NCBI GenBank assembly: GCA_023374025.1
Contig: SIJG01000007.1
Location: 1,903,852 to 1,967,851, forward strand
Source: Heterodera schachtii
Taxonomy: Eukaryota > Nematoda > Chromadorea > Rhabditida > Heteroderidae
DNA length: 64,000 bases
Direction of reading: 5' to 3'
Positions 10,203-22,400 of this stretch are shown here, piece by piece; the first letter of the stretch is position 1; every line of letters begins with the position of its first letter. The position numbers and the translations under genes are program-made. The notes under the pieces were generated by a model that worked only from the letters and a program-made list of their open reading frames with translations, searched no databases and was not told the origin of the DNA.

Positions 10203-11936
10203 GTGACAGTCGCTGAATTATTGGCATAGAATAATACATTAAACGAAAAAGCAGGACTTATCTATGGAGGTCAAAAACCATTTTGAATGGATAAAAGGGG
10301 GACCATTTGACAATGCTTTCCTATGCGTCAGTGACGGAGAAAAATTTTTTTTTTTTCTTCTCACTCACTTCCCATGGCAAGTAAACGAAATTACGAAATG
10401 GGAGAAGGAAAGGAAAATGGGAGGCCATTCATTGGCGCCCATTCCCTTCCCCACTCTCTGCCCGGGTTCGGACACATTCGCCTGTTTTTCATTAAACGCG
10501 CGCTTTGAAATATGAAGGGAGAGAGGGACAGAGTGAATGGAAATAACAGAGAGAAGACAAAGTGTGGAGAGCACAGAGGCGCGCCTTTTATCGATTTCGC
10601 CTTTCGTTCGCCCATTGGCGGGCGACGCGCCGTCAACAAAATCCAAATGCGCCTTTGTATTCTCTGATTACTTGGACAAAAATGAATACAGGATGAAAGA
10701 TGGTTAAGAATTCGAGTTTTGCCATTCAAATTAATTTATTTTACTAAATTAATGCCTAAAATTTCCAAGTTGTGAATATTTTGCATGAGAATGTCAAATA
10801 TACTCTAATCGGATACTCTTTTTATGGCAGTTTTTTTGATCGGTCGTGATCAAAAGTGAGAATAAAATTCGGAAATGGTGGGTCATTGATAACTTCGCAA
10901 ATCGGCGGTATGGGTTCGTCAAAACATTAAAATTTGGCTCACCTAATCGATGACGAAATCAAACCCTTATAAAATCTTATATGTAAACTGCAGTTTCATG
11001 GCAGTTCGTAAAACAAATTTTTTTAGCTAGAAAAACGGTTACCACACATTTGCGCCTATGTTCAAAATCGGTTCAAACCTACATTTTTCAGTTCCAGATG
11101 GACTAAATAGCTTTAAATAAGAGATTGAAAGTGATTATACGCGATAAATTGATCGTTAGCAAATTTTGAAAAAAATAACTAATCTTTCAAACAACATAAA
11201 ATAAGTTTTCTTATCTTTAATGCTGTTTAAGCTATCAGGGCTTGAAAAAATCTAAGTTTGAACCCGATTTTGGACATAGGGGGCTAATGTCAAGAGCGCA
11301 AATTCTGGACACGAGAAAAACATAAATTTTTTTTTGCTGTTTAGATCCACTTCAATTTTTTTGAAAAAAGGTTATTCTTGTTTCTAGTGAAAAAAATTGT
11401 ACGAAAGCCTATTGTGAGAACTGCCACTGTACGTATTTTTGTACGAACTCCCATTGACCCAGAAGCTGTTACTATTAGCAGAAACGCCAGAGAACCCCAT
11501 CGAACCTCAAATCCGTTCCTCCTCCCATTTTGACTGCCACCAGCGGATGACGGAATGCGTTACGGCATTCGTCGTTTGTTAAATCTCCATTGAAAATCCA
11601 GGCATTTGAATCAGGTGAAAACATGTCTGGCGTGATAAGTGTTAATTTAAGATTGAAATATTTCTCAATTCTCAATATACATAATGATGCTTTAAAATAA
11701 GTAAAAAATTTAATGATAGAAGTAAACATCCATGAAAAACTATGAACTCGTTCGAATTAAATCTTTTTATCGTTTACGTAATAAAAAAAAATAAATATCG
11801 TAGAACAATTAAAGAAATCATACTAAAACTAAGAGGATATCAAGGATAAGTGGTTTTACATTCATATTAAAGTTCCTCAATAATTGATGAGTATATGACA
11901 AAAACAATTGTTACAAATGTGAAAAGCCCATTCCGA
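10203..11936. other. Intergenic region between KANSL2-like and CCCH genes
   Basis: A GC-richer block at 10400-10670 resembles a promoter flank of the minus-strand KANSL2-like gene. The rest is AT-rich. An 84-codon minus-strand frame ending at 11475 (..DECRNAFRHPLVAVKMGGG) has no recognised relatives and no clear splice partner, so it is not called as a gene. Confidence 0.5.
10985..11430. mobile_element. Degenerate inverted-repeat element
   Basis: The left arm (TGGCAGTTCGTA near 10998, ATTTTTTTAGCTAGAAA, CCTATGTTCAAAATCGG near 11054) is mirrored by the complement of 11246-11427 (TGGCAGTTCTCA, ATTTTTTTCACTAGAAAC, CCTATGTCCAAAATCGG). No clear target duplication was found, so the ends are approximate. 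Confidence 0.5.
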
Positions 11937-12513
11937 TTAAGAAGTAAGTTTATAAAATTCCTCCTCGACCAAGCTACGGTTGAGCATGTTCGACGGTTGA
12001 TCTCCGAACGCGGCATTCACAGTGAGAGACAAAGAATTGCACGGGTGGTTGTGCTGGAACAACTCCGACTCGAACTCGAAGACCGGAACGTTAGAAGCCG
12101 TTGAAAACTGAGGGGTGTTCGGCAGATTCGAAGGGACCGAACGCAGTTCATTCATGTTATGGGCAAACAAGCAGTCGGAACCGAATCTAAAAGAAAACAA
12201 AAAATGGCTCTGACCGGCATTTTCTTCAATTTTAATATTTTAAACAAACTTGCAAAAGCCCAGCGTTTGAATATTATGGCACATTTGCGTTTTGTACAGC
12301 GACATCTTACTCTGACGCGCATTGTTACAGTGCGAACGCTGCTTGTAAGCCGCAAGCATCTGAATGCATTCGCGGAAACCACTCGTCGCACTAAATTAGG
12401 CATGAGTTACTGTATATGTATAACATTTTAGTTATATACCGCTCCATTTTCATGCGAGTATTATAAGCAAGCAAAAAGGCATTGTTAAGTGATGTACGCG
12501 AATCTTCTTGCAT
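11937..12513 (-). CDS. Compact single-CCCH zinc-finger protein
   Basis: Three exons, 12513-12440, 12390-12250 and 12186-11937, give an uninterrupted frame of about 154 residues starting MQEDSRTSL and ending EEEFYKLTS. Splicing of exons 2 and 3 creates YKTQMCHNIQTLGFCKFGSD and then CLFAH. This is a C-x8-C-x5-C-x3-H finger with the YKT lead of TIS11/POS-1/OMA proteins, which bind AU- or U-rich elements in mRNA 3'UTRs. Those proteins usually have two fingers; here the upstream part (AAYKQRSHCNN) has no second intact finger. The ATG follows TAAAATA and lies 510 bases from the divergent phosphatase-like gene. An RNA-binding role is an inference from the finger. Confidence 0.75.
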
Positions 12514-13022
12514 TATTTTAGGGTGTTTGTTAGGATGTAGTTAATGAAAAATCGGTATGCCTTTACAAAGAATTATCTAAGTTAAAAAGAAAACAAAAGA
12601 AGTGAGCCTTTGATTTATTGACAAAAGGTTATAAAAATTGTATATTTAATTTGTAAGGTTTATTTTTTGGCGCCGCTGACCATGAAAATCCTTTATATTC
12701 AGAACCACTAAATTAATTCAAAACAAATGGCAGAAGTTTTTCAACCTTCCCGGTCCCGTACAACTCTACCCCAGATGCATGTTTTCATGGATTTTTAACT
12801 TTGGCGTAAGCCAACTTTGCAAAAAAAATAACTACTGTACCTAAATGGAAAAAAAATAAATTAAACAAAAAAATAAAAATAAACAAAAAGGAAAAATATT
12901 TGAATCATTAATAAAAAGGATGGACGGCATCTCAGTTTTTTAGGCCTGGTTGTTTTTTTATTTGGTTGAAAAACCCGCCTAACCCTATTATAATCCTTCA
13001 TTTACCTTTTATTTTGGATAAA
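12514..13022. promoter_or_regulatory. Divergent intergenic region (probable shared promoter)
   Basis: About 510 AT-rich bases separate two divergent start codons. No clear element was recognised. A divergent promoter is inferred only from gene orientation. Confidence 0.4.
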
Positions 13023-15189
13023 ATGTTTGCAAATTTTTTTTCTGCTAAAAAACAACAACAACAACAACGGTCGTTAAAAACTCAAAGAGCTGCCAAGTCA
13101 TCGGCGGCTGCTTTCGAATTGCAGGAACGACTTACGCGACCGGGGGAAATCAGTCAGTGGTTGCTCGGATCATGTGTGGACCCATTGGGTGTGTTTCTTT
13201 ATTATCATATGTATAGGTAATACCAAAATAATCACATACCCAAATCCTTTTATATTCCTTTACTCTTATGTATGCTTTTTTCAGAATTGTTTGGCAACCG
13301 CAGAGTCACTGACTTTTTCAAAGATAATTTTGACGGGACCGCCATGCTGAGACGTTTCAAATTGCACAACAAAAATGTCGAAGGTGACAAGGATCGGATT
13401 CGACTTCATGGACAGTGTACGGAGTTTCTAGTGCAATGACAATGAATAAACAATGCTTCGTTTCTCTTTTGAAGATTACAACAACATTTACTTGGGCAAG
13501 CGCATTTTCGGACCGGCTCGGAAGCAGGTGTTCAACTACACCATTGTGGGAGGGATGGAACGGCGCTTTGAAATCGTGGACAACCAAGTCAATCACATCC
13601 AATTCACCCACGAACACTCCGACAAATTCTCGGAAAAATGCAGGAACCAACGTACGTTCTCTGCTTTTTTTTCTGACTTTCTGTTTTTATTTTCATATTT
13701 TAGGTATAAAGTGTAAGGATGAGACGCGCGTCGTTCTTCGTTTCCCTTCCTTTGGCGACGACCCTTCCGCAGATTCATTCATCCACGCCAATTACGTTCG
13801 TTCGCCTGTGCTCTTCAACGATTTCATCGTCACCCAAGCACCGATGAGCAATACAATCAGCGATTTTTGGCGGGTAATAAAGGCCAAAAAAGGGGAAAAT
13901 AGCTATTTAATATGGAGAGGCGAAAATTCATTGTAGACAGACTGAATTGAATTTCTTCAACAACCTTGTACAAAATATACTTGAATTTCGCAGATGGTTT
14001 GGCAAGAAAAAGTGTGTTATATTTTCATGTTGATCAGTCGCAAAGAATCAAAACGTTGTGCCCCTTATTGGCCAAAAAAGTTTGCTTAAATTTTGGGCAT
14101 ATGATATTTGTTTATTTTTGTCTCTTGTAAGTCTCAGTTCAAAACCGTTGGCATTGCATGGACTGACCATTCAAAATGAGGGCATCGAAACGTCTTCTCG
14201 TGACCCTTTTTTCCGAGTCACAAAAATTCGTATCATCGGACCAGACAACACCGAAGTATGTGATGTGAATGCTTATCACCGCTACCAATAAAAACATCCA
14301 TCTCAATTTCTCTTTCAGCTTCGCTTAGAGCATTGGCAAGCGGACATGAACAACTCGGAGAATGTCGAGGCGCCCCTTCGTCTGCTGCGCCTGTCGCGCA
14401 GTTGCACAGCGCCCACTATCATTCACGACCATTTAGGGATCAGTCGCGCGGCATGTCTCGTCGCAGCCGAAATTTGCATTTGCCAGTTGATTCGCGGCGG
14501 ACCAATGTGCAAAGTCAGTCCTAATTATCTTATTTTGTATTTTCCATTTTTACATATAACATTTAATTCTAAATGAAGAGCATCACAATTGCCCGAAAAT
14601 ATTGTATGAACAGAACATGAAAGATATATAATTTGTTTTCAGTATATCGTTCAAAATGCCGTTCATTATTTGCGTTCTTTCCGCCCATTTTCCGTTGAAA
14701 CGCCGATGCAATACATTGTTAGTCTTATTTAATCTACCAACGTGGGTTGGTTAAATGATTTTAAATTTTCTTCAATTATGCACCTTGTCGTTTAATTTAA
14801 ATTTTTTTAAGTTTATTCACCGTGTCGTTCAACATTTCATTCGCCCTTTCGTTGGCATTCCATCTGGTTTTGAACAAGATTACATTCGGTGGCTCGACGA
14901 GCGTTCTCAACGTCTTTTCGTCGATGATTTCGACAGGGAAGTGAGTAATTATGATCTTTTTTCCTTTGTTCCCGTTTCAATATTTTGTTTCGGATCCCCG
15001 CTTTCCGCCTGCTTTCTCCTCGCGTTGATCCCGACATGCTACCGCTAGTACGTCGCCGTGAAAGGCCCGAACTCCGTCGAGAAATGCATGCGCCCGTGGG
15101 CGAACTGCCCCTCCCGGCTGAGATGGAATGCGCACCCGCAGGCGGTACGCCATACAATCAGCAAAATAGCGGTGCGGACCCTCTTGTAA
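13023..15189 (+). CDS. PTP-domain pseudophosphatase (catalytic Cys replaced by Asp)
   Basis: Ten exons can be chained: 13023-13188, 13285-13416, 13475-13651, 13704-13873, 13994-14079, 14138-14255, 14319-14513, 14643-14717, 14812-14940 and a last exon after CTAG at 15048. The protein starts MFANFFSAKK with a Gln run. PTP landmarks follow in order: DETRVVLRFPSF, HANYV, IVTQAPMSNTISDFWRMVW, CAPYWPK, and the P-loop position PTIIHDHLGISRAAC. The consensus there is HCxxGxxR; here H, G and R are kept but Cys is Asp, and the WPD loop is also lost (EHWQADMNN). It is therefore probably catalytically dead, like the nematode EGG-3/4/5 PTP-like group; that grouping is inference. The last frame is ambiguous: splice phase favours a stop at 15187-15189, while another frame runs to 15233. 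Confidence 0.8.
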
Positions 15190-15596
15190 ACATCCAACTT
15201 CCAAAACGATACCCACGCGGACGCCGTTACTAATACATACAAAACTGACATCTCCTCACATTCAAAAAGACTAGAAATGTATAACAAACATGACAAAATA
15301 ATTTAGACACTCTTTCAAATTCAAAACATCTCTGTTAACAACAAAGACTAGAAATTGTAATTATGCTTTAACAATGAATAAATATAATAAATTAATAAAT
15401 TCGCGTTACAAATAAGTGGAAAATGTCATCCGTATATGAAAAAGAATGTCGGAAATGTTCAACAGTGTTAGACGGAGAGTATTATGAGCAAAAAGGGAAT
15501 GAGGGGGAATGGGAACAATCAAAAATTTAATTGTGTACAAAGCTCTGCCAAATGAAAACAAAAGGGCCCATAACTTAAATGCATGGGATCCTGACA
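15190..15596. other. Convergent 3' flanks of PTP-like and NHX genes
   Basis: Short AT-rich region between two convergent genes. AATAAA-type polyadenylation motifs occur on the plus strand near 15376-15390. No further gene is seen. Confidence 0.55.
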
Positions 15597-18500
15597 TCAT
15601 TCTTCCTTTTCCTCATTTTCTTCGTCAACAATGAATTTGTTGCTCTCGAGTAATGTGTCCATTTTGTTGGCCGTCGGTTTGCTACTTTTCCTCACTTGGC
15701 TGCTTGATTTACGCCTGGCTTCATTGATTAGTCGGACGGCTTCACGTTGAGTCGCTTTGTTGTACGGAAACGTTTTGTAGTGTTGGTCATCGTCCAGTGG
15801 CTATAAGGAAATAATTAATTGATTTCACGTTAACTAATAATTGCCTCTTCATCGTCGCCCATGCTAAAACTGTGCTGAACGGGGCGGAGGTCCTGGTCGT
15901 TGTAATGGCGGCTGTAGCGATGCCCACTCTATAAACTTACAACATATCAAAATGCATTTGCATGAAAAAGTGCTCACAGATTGAAGCTCCGCAAATTTGT
16001 TCCTCACAAAGGTTCCCACGGATTCATTCCTCGGAATGCTCTCCTGGGGAGTCCGTTGCGGCACTGTCAGCCGCGAGAAGCTCATTCTTAAACAATTCAC
16101 AGGCTTGGCATTAGCTTTTAACAATAATTTCTTGTTGCCATATGGGTTTTTTGAGAAAACGTTCACTGATTGGATGCGTTCGCTTACCTCGGCGCGCCAA
16201 TTCCGTTGGACGGCTGCTGTTGCGAATACAAATCCCTGCTGCTTTGTACCGTAGGCATTCCGGCGAATGACCCGTGCTTTTTCAAGTAAATGACCGCTTC
16301 TTTGACCTACGAAAATGCAAGTGTTGAATGTCATAATTCTTCTGCGCGTAATGCCTGAATCTCCTCATTGTGTCTGACAATTTTCATTTCCTTGTCATTC
16401 GGATTGAGCATAATGAACGGCTTTATGTACTTTTTGTTGTAGCGTTCAAGTTTCATTCGAAACTAAATTTCGGACTTGCCCTTTATGATACATTTCCTTG
16501 CTCGTCATTTGCTTCGTTATTTATTATTTGGTTTTGTGTTGCGAATGCCCACCCAATAATCCCCGCGCAGTCCGGCGATACTTTCCATCCCTCCGACCAT
16601 GTGACTGCTGACATTATCGGCGATCATCTCAAAAACGGTCTTTTTGTGCGCTTCGAATTGCTTGACCTTCAAGTAAGTGACCAACTTTTCAATGGAACCG
16701 CCCTGAAAGGGAGAAAATTGGAATATTTGACAGATAATAGTTGGTTAAAACTAAAAAGACCTGCACAAAAACTGTGAAAAGGATGACGATAATTGTGGTA
16801 GTTGCCAACATATTGCGGCATTCGACCAATTCGGGGTCCAACGACATCACTAAACCGTAACAAACGGCACCACGAATCCCTCCGTAACCCATGATGAACT
16901 GATCAACAAGGCCAATGCGTTCCACGCGACGTTTATTGACCAAATAAGTGAGCACACCGACGCCTAAAAAACGGGGAAAATCATTCATCTGTTTGAAAAT
17001 GGAAAAGTGATGAAACATTAACGAACCGATGAAGCGATAGACGAGACAAGAAGCCAAAGTGACCAAAATGAAGACGAAGTCCAAGTCGTGATTTTTAGAA
17101 ACTGCAGAAAGACCGAGGAAGACGAATATAACAGCTTCACAACTGAATTCGTTTGCAGGATTTGTATGGATTTCGCTGGAATTGTCCTACCTCGAGGAAA
17201 GCGTTTTCATGAAATAATTTATGGTAACCAGCGACTGCTCCGAAATGTTTCCGACTATGTACTGCTTCATTCCCATGCCGCACACTACGATTCTAAAGGG
17301 CGAGAGTTTATTCATTTGCAGTGTGAATATGACATTATAAATGGTTTAAAACTCACGCCAAAATTCCTGAGAGTCCAAGCGATTCGGCAATTAAATAAGC
17401 CAAATAGGGAAACAGCAAACAAGTGAGTGGCTGCACAACACTGACGTCCTTGCCCACCCTAAAGAAAACCGAATTAAGAACGGTAAATTCGGAAGGACAG
17501 GGCCCAGACGAACAAACCATGCGTGTGCAAGTGATCGGCCAAAACAACCCCCACAAAATGTACAATTTTGGAAGAGAAGGGGTCGCTGACCGACTTCTTG
17601 CACACGCAGGCAGAAAGTGTTCTCCAAGAAAAGACAAAGCAACAAATGTTTTGCAAATTCTATTCAGATTTTGTGGTGGTTTGGTCTTTGCACTGGTCAG
17701 TAATAAGTTCTGACTTGGTGACTATTCCCGTAAGAACGGCCCACAATCCGCCGACCAAAATGCCACCGACAGAAACCCAAAAAAAGGCCAACAGTCCAAT
17801 GAAATAGTCACTCCAATGCACAAGCTCAGGGCCAACGCTGGCAATTGCATTCATTGTGTGGTAAAGAACATAAAAAGGAATTACAATTAGAGAATAAATG
17901 AGAAAAAGGGACGAATTCTCACAATGGTAACGGCATCATTCAGAAGGGACTCCCCAAACACACAAATGTACAGCAATTGGTTGACGTGGATCTCCTCAAA
18001 TACGCAAATCACCGCCACGGGATCAACCGCGGAGATGAGAGTGGCGAACAGAAACAGTGCGATGGGAGAGGGGTTTCCGTGGAAGAAACTGTTGAAGGCG
18101 TACAGAGTGAGACCTGAATTTGATGCCTAATTTAAGTGTAAAAACAAATTGACGATATTATTATCGGAGGATCATAGAAATATCGAAACGAAAAATAAAC
18201 AAAGAAATGCCAAATGTTACAAGTGATTCGTATGAGGGGAGAACCAAATATTACCAAAATTTGGACAGTTTACCGGTCGCTGCAATATTCCAAAGAGTTC
18301 CGACCACAGCGTATGTGGTGATAGTCCCAATATTTTTGAAAAACTAAAATCCGCCATTAATTTTGGTACGATACATAAAAGTCCTTTTCGAGTCATTTCG
18401 TTGACTTCCTTAACTTGCCTCTTTGTTGGGCAAAAAGTAGCCAGCCTCAAGCGCAATTGGGGGCAAAAGGTAAAGAAAGAACCAATCCGGCTTCAGGTAA

Positions 18501-18989
18501 ATTTCCTGAAAATTTTAATCATTAAGAAAAAAAATCGTATTGGTCAGTCAATTACACGTTCGGGAAACATAATATGCAAAATTCCACCGAAAATACTTCC
18601 CAAAACGAGCAGAAGTGCCGAGTCGGGCAAAATGCGATTTATTTTTTCAAACCGATGGAAAGCTGAAAGTAAGCACAAAACAAAATTGTTTAATTCTGAA
18701 GTTTGGTTACCAATTTTAGCGATAATCGTTATGAAAAACCAAAAGGCAAACGTAAGTTGCGTCTGATGCTCTTCGAAATGCTTAAATTATGCCCATATTT
18801 TTGAATTTATAAATTTGACACCATTTCGAAGAACACAATGCGATCTCTGTGTCCGTGGTGGGAATGACCTGCCAAATGCACATTTTGGACCGACGAAGTG
18901 TTGAACGATTCGGACGGAACTTGAGAAGTATTGAGTAATGACGGGAATATAGACGAAGATTGGACCTCATCAGTGAAATTGTCATTCAT
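15597..18989 (-). CDS. Na+/H+ exchanger (NHX/NHE, SLC9 family)
   Basis: SLC9 proteins exchange Na+ for H+ across plasma or organelle membranes. The N-terminal exon (18989 down) reads [17 protein letters not shown] membrane segment ([13 protein letters not shown]), SALLVLLGS, and [20 protein letters not shown] follow. Conserved cores are [39 protein letters not shown]-type segments near 17370 and [19 protein letters not shown] near 16880. The cytoplasmic tail ([10 protein letters not shown]..) ends ..[12 protein letters not shown] at stop 15597-15599. Family membership is secure; the particular nematode nhx paralogue cannot be named. The ATG sits directly after a TTACAG acceptor, so it could be a trans-splice site or a downstream exon of a longer gene. 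Confidence 0.85.
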
Positions 18990-19759
18990 CTGTAAGCACA
19001 AAACAATTTTAATTTAACCAATTCCAAATACCAATATTAATTTAGAAAATAGTGAAACATTCTAACATATTAGAACTAAATTTTATAATATTTTAATTAA
19101 ATTTTTTAAAAAGAAAGGCAAAAGAATACGAAAATAATTTATATGAATATTTTTATTTGAATGAATGTGGAAAGAATAAGCCCAGGGAAATCAATGGGAT
19201 CGTTCAAAATGGGCGTCTTGGCGAGAGAGGAAAAACGGATGGGAAGAGAAGCTGACAAAACGAAGAAAGGATGGATTCAATAAATGGGTAAATTCATTGT
19301 TATATTAGCAATGTCTTCAAAGGAAAAAATATTCCATTACATGCTTTTCAGTGGGGAAATTAAGGAGAAAATGTTACGAATATTGAAAGTGTTTAGAGGA
19401 GGAGCCTTCCTTAAGACCTCTTTTTGCATTGGCACTTAATGGTCTTTGGTCGTTTTAGCCGTCCGTTTTGTGGTGCAAAATGTTAGCAAGAGATGGAGAG
19501 AAAATGACTATAGACAAGGAAAAGAGAAAGGAGACACAAAAAGCACATAAACATCCAATCGGAAAGGAATGACACCAAAAGGAGGCAAACTGACGACGGA
19601 GAGGGGAAATATGTGGGCATTATCATTACAAAATGATGGGGAAGAGATGGGACGAGCGAGAATGATATTCCTGAAGAGGTTTCGGTTAATTAAAAAGGAA
19701 AATGTCCAAATTGGGGAATAGGGGAAATTCATCAATTGAAAAACGAACGGACGGAACTA

Positions 19760-19820
19760 ACGGTGGGAGAGAGAGAGAGAGAGAGAGTGGGAGAGAGAGA
19801 GAGAGAGGGGGGGGGGGACG
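19760..19820. repeat. (GA)n microsatellite ending in poly-G
   Basis: Two uninterrupted GAGA runs, separated by GTGG, end in a run of about ten G. Confidence 0.85.
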
Positions 19821-20189
19821 AGAGAGTGTGAATGTGAAATGAATGATAGCATTTAAAAACGTCATTTAAATGCCTTTCTTATAACCAGCGACACACAAAA
19901 TGTGATCTTTTATTTGCAAGTGAATATGTAAAACATTCTAAAGTTGTGACGTCATTGGGCAATAGCAATTAGTGAGGAGGAAAAGCAGGGAGAATGGGAA
20001 AGGGAAAGTGCAAAGGGAAACTTACAAAAGAAGAAGCGGATGAAGAAGGAGGGAAAGGCTTTTTGTGGGTTTGGTGACCTTTAAGAGGAACAAAAAGTGA
20101 CAGAAATGGCGGAGAAGAGAAAGTAATGGGAGCGAAAGCAGCAAAGATTAAGTGGACGGACATATCGCATCACATCAAATGAGAGGAGA

Positions 20190-20275
20190 AGAGAAGGAAG
20201 AGAGTGAGAGGGAGGGAGGGAGAGAGAGAGAGAAAGAGTGGGAGAGGGAGGGAAAGAGAGAGGAGAGAGAAAATT
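20190..20275. repeat. GA-rich microsatellite
   Basis: Interrupted GAGAGA and GGGAG units cover the stretch. Confidence 0.8.
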
Positions 20276-20892
20276 ATATATGAGAATAATTAGAGTGAAA
20301 GGGAAAAAGAGAAATTAAGCAAAAAGGAAACTTAATGAGAAAGAAGGAAACGAAGAAAGGAGGAACAAATGAAATGATTTGTGTTCGTTTGGAGCACATG
20401 TTCAGCAGCAGAAGTTGAGGCGGGGAAGGGCAGCCCAACAGATGGACGACCCCCCAAGAGGCAATGAAAAAGGAAAAAGGACAGGTCCTCTCATCACTCT
20501 CTTTCATTTGTCAGCGAATTCCGATGCCATCCCCCAAATTTTGTGTGTTTTGCACCTGCCAAAAGCAATGAATGCACCAACAAAAGCATTAGAATATTTT
20601 GGAACATCCAACAAAATGGGCGGAAGAACGACAGAAGGAGCCAAAAGAAAACGAACGAATTGGCTCAGAATTGGGGTTAATTTCCATTGCCATGGGAATG
20701 AATGGGGGGGGGGGGGGCGGTGGGTACGTGAATCAAATACTAATGTAAGTAAAATTGTTGGCTTTGTGTGATGGTGGGACAATGAGACGAGGCGGGAAGA
20801 GGAGGGATGAGAAAGGAAAATGAAATGGACAAACGACGAAATGAACGACGGAAAACGGCGGGGGGGGGGGGGAGCCAAAGAGCAAACAAAAC

Positions 20893-20922
20893 ACGAATTA
20901 ATTGAATTGAATTGAATTGAAT
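20893..20922. repeat. (AATTG)n pentanucleotide repeat
   Basis: About five near-perfect AATTG units in tandem. Confidence 0.8.
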
Positions 20923-22254
20923 GATGGATTGAAATTGGGGGGAGGGGGAGGGATAAATTATGAAATTATGAACAATGATTGGACAGAAGGAAAAGCCGAT
21001 AGAGATGTAATCAGCAGAAAGAAGCAGGAAAAAGAATTTGGATATTAAAATACGTTTTCGGGAGTGCCGGGACTCGGAACCCGAAATATTCACAGATAAT
21101 TCATTCGTTGATTGAGCAATGCTTTCAGCCTTTTATTTTTTGAATCTCAAAATCCAATCTTTGAAAGCGAATTTGAACAACGGCACAATGAGTTGGAGGA
21201 ATGCAAATTCCGGCACTTTCGTTCATTTATTTGACACTCCGTCACTTGCCGAATTCGGGTCACTTTTACCTCCCACATTCTCTGTGTTGATGCCAATCTC
21301 CGAAAGTTGTTATCCAAAAAAGCGAATCCTTTCAATGAATAACTTCCGGAGAATGAAAATGGGTGGGTTGGCGAATCACTTCTTCACTTATTCATTTGCA
21401 TCACAAATTCAGCGCTTATTTGAATTAGGCTTATATTATTTTCTCCCTTTACTAATTAAATTGGGTAATTCCAAAACAAAATTCAAAAGTACGGCACTTT
21501 TCTAAAGCGAAGAAAGTTAAAGCCACAGATGGAAAGGCATTTACCACTTAGTTGGTCCATGCTTTTTTAGATTACTTATCTCAAATTGTGGTCCTAATTG
21601 GCAATTGGCACCTCTCCCTCCCTAACTGTGCCTTTGTGCTCCCTCCTCCCCCCCCCCCCCCCTCCCCTCCTTTTTAGTTTTTTTTTTTTTTTGCATTTAT
21701 TCCGCCTCATTTTCCTCTCCAACTTTTTCACCTCATTCTTCTTTCATTCATCTTCCTTTACCTCGCATCAGCAGTGGTCAAAAATCGAACGTCGAGGCCA
21801 TCCATCGTTCGTTGTCTCTCCCCCGTCACTTCCATGCGTTTTTCCCCCGCCCTTTCCCTCCTTCCCTTTCCTTCCCTTCCGTTTCCCACTAATTTCCCTC
21901 TCACCGCTCTCCCCTCAATCTGAGCCCAATTCTCAAACGCTGCGCGGCATTCCGTCGATTTTGAGCATTTTCTGTGTGGGAATGAATGGTCAGTGGCGAC
22001 AATTGAATGGCAATGGCATTCATTGGTAAACGCTTTCCGATGAAGGGCAACCGCCACCACCAAAGGTGGGCTTTGGCAGAGAGAGAGAAAGAAAGGGCGT
22101 TGCTGACCTTCAGCAGCGAAACTCTACCCCATTTTTGGTTGAGGGAAATCCAAACAGCAAAAGACCGCATGAACCAGCGGAATGATGATGACCATCATGA
22201 TGATGATGATCTTCTCTATACCTTCGATTGCCAAAGCAAATCCACAAATGGTGG

Positions 22255-22400
22255 CCGGGGAAAAGGGAGAGAGAGAGAGGGACGAGAGAGAGAGAGAGAG
22301 AAATAGAGGGAAAGAGGAAGAGAGAGGGAAAGAGAGAGGGAGGGAGAGAGAGAGAAATGGAGAGGGTGATTGTCGAGGAAGGGAGAGAGAGAAAGGAGTA
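22255..22400. repeat. GA-rich microsatellite
   Basis: Long GAGAGAGA runs interspersed with GGGA and GAAA; shortly before it, GATGATGAT triplets occur at 22183-22212. Confidence 0.8.

Noticed and set aside
11475..11729. 84-codon minus-strand frame downstream of the CCCH gene
   Set aside because: It has an interesting DECRNAFRHP segment, but no splice partner, start context or recognised family.
13415..13936. 173-codon plus-strand frame over the phosphatase-like gene
   Set aside because: Its first part reads exon 3 in the wrong frame; only the later part coincides with the real exon 4 frame.
19140..20900. Possible upstream exon of the NHX gene
   Set aside because: No hydrophobic signal-like exon with a matching donor was found in the purine-rich flank.
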